A stretch of 64,000 nucleotides of DNA from Lewinellaceae bacterium (GTDB lineage Bacteria > Bacteroidota > Bacteroidia > Chitinophagales > Saprospiraceae), in NCBI GenBank assembly GCA_020636135.1, contig JACJYK010000003.1:577587-641586 (forward strand), given 5' to 3'. How positions within the stretch are numbered: position 1 is the first letter of the stretch; every line of letters starts with the position of its first letter. A program made the position numbers and the translations under genes. Shown here in pieces: positions 9,730 to 17,989 of the stretch. Under the pieces are notes generated by a model. It searched no databases and was not told where the DNA came from. It worked only from the letters and a program-made list of their open reading frames with translations.

Positions 9730-11355
9730 GTGATTTGTACTGGTCGAATTGTAGATCTATACCAACGCCGGATCTATCCGGGTCATGTCGTTTTTGATGA
9801 ATCAGGAATTAAAGAACTGATCCCGGACTCCGGAGTCACCGGCCCCTACATCATGCCGGGTTTTATCGATGCCCATGTCCATATTGAATCTTCCATGCTC
9901 CTTCCCACGGCGTTTGCCCGGATGGCGGTTCGCCATGGCACCGTAGCCACCGTCTCTGACCCGCACGAGATTGCCAATGTGTTGGGTTCATCCGGTGTCC
10001 ATTATATGATCGGGAATGCACGGCAGACACCTTTTAAAGTCTTTTTCGGCGCACCTTCCTGTGTGCCGGCGACTTCTTTTGAGACTGCAGGTGCGACCAT
10101 CGACGCAGCAGAAATTGACCGTTTATTGGGCGACCCGGATATCTGGTACCTCGCAGAGATGATGAATTATCCCGGTGTGTTGCATCAGGATCCGGAGGTA
10201 CTGGCCAAAATAGCTGCAGCACAACAGCACGGTAAACCGGTGGACGGGCATGCCCCAACACTCACCGGTGACGAAGCTGTAAGGTATATTCAGGCAGGCA
10301 TTTCAACCGATCACGAATGCATCACGCTGGAGGAAGCCCGGTTTAAGGCTCTTAACGGGATGAAGATCATCATCCGGGAGGGCAGTGCAGCGAAAAATTT
10401 CACGGAGCTCATCCCGTTGATCGGTGAGTACCCTGACCGGATCATGTTTTGCTCCGATGACAAACATCCGGATGACTTATTGGTCAGTCACATCAATGGC
10501 CTGGTAGCCAGGGCTATCGGGTTGGGTTACGACCTCTATGATGTGTTGAATGCCGCCTGTGTTAACCCCGTCCAACATTACCGGCTGCCGGTGGGCACCC
10601 TCCGACCGGGTGAGCCTGCCGATTTTATATTGGTGCCTGACTTGAAGAACATGGTACCCGTGGCTACATTCATCGGAGGTAAAAAAGTGTATGAACGGGG
10701 ACAGGTATTGATCGATCATAATCCTCCGGCCGAAGTACCCAATGCATTTACCGCCCAATCGATTGTCCCTGCAGACCTTCATTTAACGGTCCGCCCGGGC
10801 GAGGCAAGGGTCATTCATTGCTGGGACGGATCATTGGTGACGCAAACACAAATGTATTCCGTACCGGAAGGTCAGACTGCATTTTCCGCAGATATACCGC
10901 AGGATGTCCTGAAAATAGTGGTGCTTAACCGGTACCGGAAGGCGCCTCCGGCGGTGGCATTGGTTCATGGATTTGGTCTGCAAAAGGGTGCCATGGCCTC
11001 CACCGTTGCGCACGACTCGCACAACATCATTGCAGTAGGTACCTCAGATGAAGCCATTTGCCGGGTTATCGATGAACTTGTCCGGAGTCATGGAGGGATA
11101 GCCGCCGGAGATCTGGATTCGATGCAGCATTTACCACTTCCGGTGGCCGGATTGATTGCCACCCTGGATGGTGACCTGGTAGCGGAACGATATACCGCCA
11201 TAGATCGTTACACCAAAGAAGCTCTGGGCTGTACCCTCGCGGCACCATTCATGACCCTTTCTTTTTTAGCCCTGCTGGTGATTCCCCAACTCAAATTGAG
11301 TGATCTGGGATTATTTGATGGTCAAAAGTTTACATTTACAGAAGTAATGTGTTGA
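9730..11355 (+). CDS. ade: Adenine deaminase
   Basis: A 541-residue amidohydrolase that converts adenine to hypoxanthine in purine salvage. Visible: the metal-binding GFIDAHVHIESSM motif, VSDPHEIANVLG, DGHAPTLTGDEAV, the FCSDDKHPDD block with catalytic acids, and the C-terminal domain (HDSHNIIAVGTSD) specific to Ade enzymes. The start is a GTG at 9730: an in-frame TAA lies 18 bases upstream and there is no ATG before the conserved region. Length agrees with the family (~540-590). The downstream galactokinase start region overlaps or nearly abuts the stop, suggesting co-transcription although the pathways differ. Confidence 0.95.
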   Translation: MICTGRIVDLYQRRIYPGHVVFDESGIKELIPDSGVTGPYIMPGFIDAHVHIESSMLLPTAFARMAVRHGTVATVSDPHEIANVLGSSGVHYMIGNARQTPFKVFFGAPSCVPATSFETAGATIDAAEIDRLLGDPDIWYLAEMMNYPGVLHQDPEVLAKIAAAQQHGKPVDGHAPTLTGDEAVRYIQAGISTDHECITLEEARFKALNGMKIIIREGSAAKNFTELIPLIGEYPDRIMFCSDDKHPDDLLVSHINGLVARAIGLGYDLYDVLNAACVNPVQHYRLPVGTLRPGEPADFILVPDLKNMVPVATFIGGKKVYERGQVLIDHNPPAEVPNAFTAQSIVPADLHLTVRPGEARVIHCWDGSLVTQTQMYSVPEGQTAFSADIPQDVLKIVVLNRYRKAPPAVALVHGFGLQKGAMASTVAHDSHNIIAVGTSDEAICRVIDELVRSHGGIAAGDLDSMQHLPLPVAGLIATLDGDLVAERYTAIDRYTKEALGCTLAAPFMTLSFLALLVIPQLKLSDLGLFDGQKFTFTEVMC

Positions 11356-11393
11356 ATCAACAAAATCTGTCTTCAAGCCCGAATCCGATCAAA

Positions 11394-12581
11394 ATGAAAA
11401 TGCATGCTCCATCACTTTTAGATCATGTGGTCGAGGAATTTAAGATCCATTTTAACCGCAACCCACTCGTACTGGCCCAGGCTCCCGGAAGGATCAATCT
11501 GATCGGTGAACATACGGATTACAACGATGGCCTGGTATTGCCGGGCGCCATTGACCGGAATACCATCTTTGCCCTGGGATTTTCCCCGGAGCCACAGATG
11601 TGTGAGGTACATGCCTTGGATGTGGGAGAAATGATACGCTTTGATATCAGTGATCTGGATAAAATGCAGACGCAGGGTTGGGGTCTATACGTCCTTGGGG
11701 TGGTAGCCGCCCTGCAACAGGCAGATTATCCGGTGCGTGGATTCCAGGCGGTCTTTGCCAGTACCGTGCCTCTGGGTTCAGGAGTATCGTCCTCCGCAGC
11801 TCTGGAATGCAGCTTGCTGATGGCTTGCCGCGAGTTATTCGACCTGGATATCGAACCCTTTACAATCGCCAAATTAGGCCAGTGGGCTGAACACCATTAT
11901 CCGGGTGTCCTCTGCGGCCTCATGGACCAGTTTAGCAGCGTTATGGGTAAGCAGGATCAGCTCGTCTGTCTGGATTGTCGCGATCTGAGTTACCAATACA
12001 TCGATTTTCCATTGCCGGATTACCGCTTTGTCCTCCTGAACACCAATGTCAAGCACAGTTTGTCTTCGTCGGAATACAATGTCCGCAAGCGAGAATGCCA
12101 GGAAGCCGTCCAGTTGATCGGTGAGGCAATGGGGGAGACCTTTCCCAGCTTGCGCGAGATCACCTTACCGCAACTACAAAAACATCAGGAAGTCCTGTCC
12201 GGTAAACAATACTTGCGCGCCTATCACGTGATCACGGAAAACGCCCGGGTGATGCAAATGATGCAGGAACTGGCCCGTGGTAATGAAGAGCAGATTGGCA
12301 GCCTTATGTTTGCATCCCACTACAGTCTGCGGGATGCCTATGAGGTCAGCTGCCCCGAACTGGATTTTCTGGTGGTGCAGGCCGAAAATCATCCCGGCGT
12401 CCTGGGTGCCCGCATGATGGGCGGTGGCTTCGGCGGTTGTACCATAAACCTGGTACAGGTTGACCAAATCGCGGATTTTATCAGCAAGACAACGGAAGCT
12501 TACCTGGAAAGCTACGGCATCCAGCTTACACCGATCACGGTCAAGCTGGCAGATGGTGCGGGCATTATTTCCAATCCTTAA
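11394..12581 (+). CDS. galK: Galactokinase
   Basis: A 395-residue GHMP kinase that phosphorylates galactose to galactose-1-phosphate in the Leloir pathway. It has the galactokinase signature GRINLIGEHTDYNDGLVLP, the ATP-binding PLGSGVSSSAALE loop, and the C-terminal GGGFGGCTINLV motif. The ATG at 11394 (with another Met two codons later) is preferred; an upstream GTG at 11349 overlapping the ade stop would add 15 residues with no family counterpart. No other gal gene is visible nearby. It is convergent to the transketolase gene with only 11 bp between stops. Confidence 0.95.
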   Translation: MKMHAPSLLDHVVEEFKIHFNRNPLVLAQAPGRINLIGEHTDYNDGLVLPGAIDRNTIFALGFSPEPQMCEVHALDVGEMIRFDISDLDKMQTQGWGLYVLGVVAALQQADYPVRGFQAVFASTVPLGSGVSSSAALECSLLMACRELFDLDIEPFTIAKLGQWAEHHYPGVLCGLMDQFSSVMGKQDQLVCLDCRDLSYQYIDFPLPDYRFVLLNTNVKHSLSSSEYNVRKRECQEAVQLIGEAMGETFPSLREITLPQLQKHQEVLSGKQYLRAYHVITENARVMQMMQELARGNEEQIGSLMFASHYSLRDAYEVSCPELDFLVVQAENHPGVLGARMMGGGFGGCTINLVQVDQIADFISKTTEAYLESYGIQLTPITVKLADGAGIISNP

Positions 12582-12592
12582 TGCCCACGGAT

Positions 12593-14629
12593 TCAGGCCA
12601 GAAGTGCCTTTACCTGCTGGTAAACATTTTCCCCGGTGAATCCAAACTTTTCATCCAGAACCTGATAAGGGGCTGAATAACCAAAATGTTCCAGACCGAA
12701 GACTTTACCATTTTCACCAACCAGGCCTTCCAGGTTCACCGGTAACCCGGCGGTCATGCCAAAGCGTGGTATGCCTGCTGGCAGAATCGCATGTTGATAA
12801 GAGATATCCTGGTCACGGAATCGACCTTCCGAAGGTACCGAAACGATCCGTGTTTTGATCCCGTCGGCTTCCAGCAGGTGAGAGCCCTCTACCAGTGTGG
12901 CTACTTCCGATCCATTGGCCAGGAGTACCACATCCGCCTTGCCCTGACAATCCTGAACGATGTATCCTCCCCGCTCCGAAGCCAACGCCTCCTGATAGCG
13001 GCTTTCGCCGGCAGCAGGTAGATCCTTTATGCCCTGACGAGACAGGATCAGTCCGGTCGGAGTTTGTCGGTTTTCCAGAGCCATCTTCCAGGCTACTGTG
13101 GTTTCAGCTGAGTCAGCAGGACGCAATGCCAGCAGGCTGCGGTGGTGAGCATGATTTTTCAGTTTTTCCAGCAAGCGAAGTTGTGCTTCCTGCTCGATCG
13201 GTTGATGGGTAGGCCCATCTTCTCCGACCCGGAATGCGTCGTGGGTCCAGATGAAGATCACCGGGGTTTGCATCAACGCAGCCACCCGCAGCACAGGTTT
13301 CATATAATCGCTGAAGGCAAAGAAGGTGCCACAGGCAGGGATGACCCCACCGTGCAGTCCCATGCCGGTCATGATGGCAGCCATCGACAACTCGGAAACA
13401 CCGGCTTGTAGGAAACCACCGGAGAAATTGCCTTTTTCAAATGCTTTGCGCTTCTTGAGGAAGGCGTCGGTTTTATCACTGTTGCTCAGGTCAGCTGAAG
13501 CGACCACCATATTTTCAACGTGGTCAGCCAGATAGGATAGTACCGCTGCCGATGCATCACGGGTGGCTGCATTTGCTTTTTGTGGTATGGATGCAAAATC
13601 AATGTCAGGTAGATGGCCACTCAGGAACTGATCGAGTTTTTTGGCCATTTCCGGATTGTCAGATGCCCATTTTTGCTGTCCATTTTTAGCTGCCGATACC
13701 TGCTTGCGTTTTTCCGCCAGCACAGATTGATAGTGTGCACGGACATCATCGAAGATGAGGAATGGATTGCCTGGATTGGCACCCAGATGTTGCAGGGTTT
13801 TTGGAAAGTCCCCATCGGTGCTACCCAATGGTTTGCCGTGCGTGTCAACTTTTCCTTCGTAGGGCGTACCATCTGCGGTGACTGCACCTTTACCCATGGT
13901 GGTATGACCGATGATCAGGCTGGGCCGCTCCGTCTCTGCCGTTGCTGCTTTGAGGGCCATGCGGATGGCATCCGGATCATTGCCAGGTATGGTCTGCACG
14001 TGCCATCCCCAGGCGCTGTATTTAGCTGCTGTGTCTTCGCGGGTGACTTCATGGACCTCAGTTGAAAGCTGGATGTCGTTGGCATCGTAAAACATAACCA
14101 CCTGACCCAGTCCGAGGAATCCGGCAATACGGCCGACGCCCTGAGAGATTTCCTCCTGGATACCACCATCGGAGATGTAGATGAAGGTGCGGTGACTCAT
14201 CCATTCTCCAAAACGTTCGACTAAAAAACGTTCGGCTATGGCAGAGCCGACACCGAAGGCATGACCCAGGCCCAGAGGCCCGCTGGTATTTTCGATGCCC
14301 CGTTTGACGTCAATCTCCGGGTGTCCCGGGGTAGGGCTGTCCCATTGCCGGAAGTTTTCCAGATCCTCCATGGAATAAGACCCGATTAACCCGAGTTGTG
14401 CATACAGCATGGCTGACATGTGCCCCGGATCAAGAAAGAACCGGTCGCGCATGGGCCAGGTCAGATCATCCGGATCGAAGTTGAGAAATTCAGAATACAG
14501 GATGTGGATGAAATCGGCTCCACCCATGGGTCCGCCCGGATGCCCGGATCTGGCTTTCTCGACCATGGCGATGGCCAGGGCCCGGATATTGTCTGCTGTC
14601 CTTTGATCGATCGATGTTTTGACTTCCAT
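12593..14629 (-). CDS. tkt: Transketolase
   Basis: A 678-residue full-length thiamine-diphosphate enzyme of the non-oxidative pentose phosphate pathway. Seen: the N-terminal GHPGGPMGGADF substrate region, GHAFGVGSAIAE, an IYISDGGIQEE segment equivalent to the GDG ThDP/Mg motif with IQEE instead of the usual MEGI, and the pyrimidine-domain block FIWTHDAFRVGEDGPTHQPIEQ with the catalytic His. Length and domain order match the family. The start ATG at 14629 precedes a short polar leader. The neighbouring xylulokinase-like gene on the same strand would supply xylulose-5-phosphate, one of its substrates. Confidence 0.95.
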   Translation of the reverse strand: MEVKTSIDQRTADNIRALAIAMVEKARSGHPGGPMGGADFIHILYSEFLNFDPDDLTWPMRDRFFLDPGHMSAMLYAQLGLIGSYSMEDLENFRQWDSPTPGHPEIDVKRGIENTSGPLGLGHAFGVGSAIAERFLVERFGEWMSHRTFIYISDGGIQEEISQGVGRIAGFLGLGQVVMFYDANDIQLSTEVHEVTREDTAAKYSAWGWHVQTIPGNDPDAIRMALKAATAETERPSLIIGHTTMGKGAVTADGTPYEGKVDTHGKPLGSTDGDFPKTLQHLGANPGNPFLIFDDVRAHYQSVLAEKRKQVSAAKNGQQKWASDNPEMAKKLDQFLSGHLPDIDFASIPQKANAATRDASAAVLSYLADHVENMVVASADLSNSDKTDAFLKKRKAFEKGNFSGGFLQAGVSELSMAAIMTGMGLHGGVIPACGTFFAFSDYMKPVLRVAALMQTPVIFIWTHDAFRVGEDGPTHQPIEQEAQLRLLEKLKNHAHHRSLLALRPADSAETTVAWKMALENRQTPTGLILSRQGIKDLPAAGESRYQEALASERGGYIVQDCQGKADVVLLANGSEVATLVEGSHLLEADGIKTRIVSVPSEGRFRDQDISYQHAILPAGIPRFGMTAGLPVNLEGLVGENGKVFGLEHFGYSAPYQVLDEKFGFTGENVYQQVKALLA

Positions 14630-14639
14630 GCTATTGGAT

Positions 14640-15247
14640 GCTTTTTGAATTGAGTTGCAAAGTTAACCTTTACAGTTAATGTGGAGGTGAATAGAGTTCA
14701 TGAGTGGATTAGTTATTTAAGATTTCGGATTTCGGATTTCAGATTTGTTGGCTTCGTAAACTAACAGGTGAATTTAATGAGGGGATAAGTTAATGTGTGT
14801 TGTTAATCGAATATGGAGTTAATATGTTGATGAGGAGATAGGTTAATGTGTGCAGTTTATCCGGTACCCCCTATACACATATACAAATATACAACACCAT
14901 ACCACCACAACACCATAAAACCAGAAAACCAGAAATCCATACCACCAAAAAACCACCCCACTGAGTTAATGAGTTAATAAGGAGATAAGTTAATGAGTAC
15001 GGCTACTACCTGCAACATATACAGATTTACAACGCCCCAACACCAAAACACCCCAAAACCAAAAAACCATACCACCATACCACCAAAAAACCACCCCACT
15101 GAGTTAATGAGTTAATAAGGAGATAGGTTAATGAGTACGGCTACTACCTGCAACATATACAGATATACAGATATACAACGCCCCAACAACAAAACACCCC
15201 AAAACCAAAAAACCATACCACCATACCACCAAAAACACCCCCCTTTT
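14640..15247. repeat. Gene-free stretch with a 138-bp tandem repeat
   Basis: No gene is supported here. Two copies of a ~138-bp unit run from about 14963 to 15243: each begins GAGTTAATGAGTTAATAAGG, continues with GTACGGCTACTACCTGCAAC and ends in an A/C-rich ACCATACCACCA run. A more degraded related stretch of TTAATG and CCACCA words extends upstream to ~14776. The plus strand is strongly purine/A-C skewed. Copies differ mainly by a short ATACAG insertion. The small ORFs crossing it encode low-complexity peptides and are not credible. Confidence 0.8.
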
Positions 15248-17215
15248 CTAAATCTTATCAATAAATTCCTGAAGGCTGCGGTTATTCTTGAGCTGCAGTT
15301 TCCTGCGCAGCCGGTAACGCTTCGTCTCCACTCCGCGGGGCGATAAGGCCAGGATGCGGGCAATGTCTTTGGTGCCTAACTTTTGACGCAGGAGCGCGCA
15401 AAGTTTCAGGTCTTGCTGGGTGAGGCCCGGGAATCGCTGGCGCAGCGTTTGGATGAAAGGGTCCTGCAGCAGATGCAGGTGGGATTCGAATTCATCCCAG
15501 CTGGTCTCGTCCATCACTTCTTCTTCCAGTTCGCGGCTAAGTTTGCGGAGACCTGAAATCTCCGGATATTGCTCACTCAGGCGGTTCAGTTTTTGGATGG
15601 TTTTCTCCCATTTTTTACGCTGGTTCTCCAGCTGGAGGGATGTTTTGGATAGTTCTGCCTCTTTCTGCTGCAGAGAAACCAGCCATTGTTGTTGCCGCTG
15701 CATGCTGTTGCTTTCGCTGCGGGCTATGTTTCTTTCCAGCATGTGCTCCAGGTAAGACTGCCAGTAGGTGTAAGCCTGATGGGTCTGGCCGTAATTCTGG
15801 CTGGGCTCGTAGACGGTATCGAGTTTTTGTACCCCCATGGCTTCTTCCAGGGAATGGTAAATGCCAATGGCTACGCCGGCAGCCCGGGCAGCGCCTGCCG
15901 CTCCCGTGGTGTCAAATACTTCGATCTGGCTGTTCATCAGGGTGGCGATGGTGGAGGAGAAGACCGGCGACTGAAACATGTTGTCGTTGCTGACGCGTAT
16001 GACATCGATGTTCAGCCCCATTTTCTTGAGGATGTTCATCCCATAGACAAACGAGAAAGCCACTCCTTCTACCGCCGCCCGGTACAGATGGGCGCGCGTG
16101 TGCCGGTTAAACTGGATGTTAAAGATGTGGCTGTCCAGGTTGCGGTTATTCAGCATGCGTTCGGCCCCATTGCCGAAGGGCAGGATGCATAGTCCGTCTG
16201 AGCCCACCGGTACGCTGGACATCATCCGTTCCATATCCCAGTAGCTGTTACCGGGCCGGGCTACCTGATGGCGCATCCAGGCATACTGGATCCCGGCGCC
16301 ATTAATACAGAGGAGGATCCCGATGCGGTTTTTTCCTTTTTGATGGTTGACGTGTGCGAAGGCATTGATGCGGGTACGCTCATCGTAAAGCGGTTTGTCC
16401 ACCACGCCGTAGACGACACCCGAGGTACCGCTGGTGGCTGCGATCTCGCCCGGCTGCAACACTTTCAGCGATAAGGCATTGTTCGGTTGATCACCGGAAC
16501 GGTAGGTGACGGGAATACCGGGTATCAGTCCCATCGCATTGGCTGCCTGCCTGGTAAGCTTGCCCTGAACCCCGAAGGTGGGTGTGATGGGAGGTATCAT
16601 GTCCCGGTCGATGCCGTAATAGTCCAGCACCTCCGCGGCGATGGTATGATTTTTAAAATCCCACAGGATGGCTTCTGAGAGTCCGGGGATGGTCGTTGCA
16701 GTTTCACCAGTCATACGCAGGACCATGTAGTCTCCCGGCAACATAAACCGGGTGCCCTGGCTGTAGATCTCGGGCTCATTGTCCTTGACCCATTTTAACT
16801 TGGAGGCGGTAAAATTTCCCGGTGAATTCAGGTAATGCTCCAGGCAATAGCCGGTGCCGATGCCCTGGAATGCCTCATCACCCAATCCTACCGCCCGGCT
16901 GTCACACCAGATGATGGAAGGCCGCAAGACATGTTTTTCTTCGTCCACCAGGACCAGCCCGTGCATCTGATACCCCAGGCCGATGGCTTTGATCTGGTTG
17001 GGTGATACCTGCGTTTGCTTGAGGAGCATCTGGGTGGCAAAACACATGTTCTCCCACCAGATGGCCGGCTGCTGCTCAGCCCATCCCGGTTGCCGGGAGA
17101 TCATATCCATTTCATGATCGGGGAAAGTGACCATGCCCGCTACCTGGTGGGTTCTGGTTTCCACCAGGGCTGCTTTCACGGTTGAGCTTCCTATGTCAAA
17201 TCCTAATAAATACAC
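15248..17215 (-). CDS. Xylulokinase-like FGGY kinase fused to a coiled coil and LuxR-type HTH
   Basis: A 655-residue fusion. Residues 1 to ~500 form a complete FGGY sugar kinase closest in pattern to xylulokinase: LLGFDIGSSTVKAAL phosphate-binding start, GYQMHGLVLVD, IIWCDSRA, GTSGVVYGVV and the GAAGAARAAGVAIG C-terminal loop. Residues ~505-580 are a Gln/Lys/Glu-rich coiled coil. Residues ~595-655 form a helix-turn-helix (LTQQDLKLCALLRQKLGTK, then DIARILALSPRGVETKRYRL), the pattern of LuxR/GerE domains in Bacteroidota sensor-regulators. The frame is unbroken, so this is not two overlapping genes. It suggests a sugar kinase that also regulates transcription in response to its substrate; standard kinases end at ~500 residues. 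The ATG at 17215 opens at the first strand. Confidence 0.88.
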   Translation of the reverse strand: MYLLGFDIGSSTVKAALVETRTHQVAGMVTFPDHEMDMISRQPGWAEQQPAIWWENMCFATQMLLKQTQVSPNQIKAIGLGYQMHGLVLVDEEKHVLRPSIIWCDSRAVGLGDEAFQGIGTGYCLEHYLNSPGNFTASKLKWVKDNEPEIYSQGTRFMLPGDYMVLRMTGETATTIPGLSEAILWDFKNHTIAAEVLDYYGIDRDMIPPITPTFGVQGKLTRQAANAMGLIPGIPVTYRSGDQPNNALSLKVLQPGEIAATSGTSGVVYGVVDKPLYDERTRINAFAHVNHQKGKNRIGILLCINGAGIQYAWMRHQVARPGNSYWDMERMMSSVPVGSDGLCILPFGNGAERMLNNRNLDSHIFNIQFNRHTRAHLYRAAVEGVAFSFVYGMNILKKMGLNIDVIRVSNDNMFQSPVFSSTIATLMNSQIEVFDTTGAAGAARAAGVAIGIYHSLEEAMGVQKLDTVYEPSQNYGQTHQAYTYWQSYLEHMLERNIARSESNSMQRQQQWLVSLQQKEAELSKTSLQLENQRKKWEKTIQKLNRLSEQYPEISGLRKLSRELEEEVMDETSWDEFESHLHLLQDPFIQTLRQRFPGLTQQDLKLCALLRQKLGTKDIARILALSPRGVETKRYRLRRKLQLKNNRSLQEFIDKI

Positions 17216-17989
17216 GTTGACGTCAATCCCTCTCTTTCTAACGTTTGAGCGTTGCAGTTTGTAAAGGGGCTACGTCAAAAATACGCCAATTAAGAATAAT
17301 TTCAGACATTCCAGCGATTTCTCGACTATGTCACAATGCTCTACTACCTCATTGTCATCTCGACCGACCGAAAGAGTACTGACGCCATGGTCAGCATAAA
17401 GTGGAGAGGCTTTGCTTGCGCTTGGCCTGATAAAAAATTAATTGTCTCCCCGAGATTAAGCGAGGGGTCTCGACTTCGTCCTCGTTCCTCGTCCTGTGCT
17501 CGAAATGACATATGGATTGGTTATGATTGTAAGACAGTTTATTGGTGTCACAAACATCTTCTACCTTATTGTCATCTCGACCGACCAAAGGGAGCGGAGA
17601 GATCTCTACCAACGGAGCGATGTCATCCTGCAAATACCCCAGAGAGATCTCTGCTTCGTCCTCGTACCTCGTCCTTCGCTCGAAATGACATAAGGATTGG
17701 TTATGATTGTAAGACAGTTTACTGGTGTTACAAACATCTTCTACCTCATTGTCATCTCGACCGACCGAAGGGTACTGACGCCATGGTCAGTATTAGCGTG
17801 GAGAGATCTCTATAATACAAAAGCATCAGGTTATCAGGAAATTGAAATCAAAAGAAAAACTCCTTAAACTCTGTGCATAACTCAGGGTAACTCTGTGGTT
17901 AAACCCACGTGCATATTGGATTCCCATCACAATTCCTCTCGATCATCCTTCACGAATCATTAAGTTTGCAACCGGAAAGGTTGAAAGAT
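17216..17989. repeat. Gene-free stretch with tandem copies of a dispersed 180-217 bp repeat
   Basis: Contains three successive copies of a unit beginning ATTGTCATCTCGACCGACCG (starts at 17351, 17568 and 17748; spacing 217 and 180 bp; the third is truncated at ~17815). Each full copy ends in CTCGAAATGACA and is followed by a shared GGATTGGTTATGATTGTAAG linker. The outer ends, TGTCAT and ATGACA, are complementary, so each unit is an imperfect long hairpin. One more half copy lies at 20461. At 17868-17903 there is a copy of the CTCTGTG...CTCTGTGGTTAAA dispersed word also found at 24560-24602 and, inverted, at 61498-61580. No gene is supported. Confidence 0.8.

Noticed and set aside
12793..14065. 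Several plus-strand ORFs of 76-150 codons
   Set aside because: All are antisense to the transketolase gene.
14963..15243. CRISPR-like array
   Set aside because: Only two to three long units with no spacer of constant length, and the whole unit is repeated; no cas gene nearby.
17351..17815. CRISPR-like array
   Set aside because: Units of 180-217 bp with hairpin ends are dispersed intergenic repeats; no short repeat/spacer alternation.
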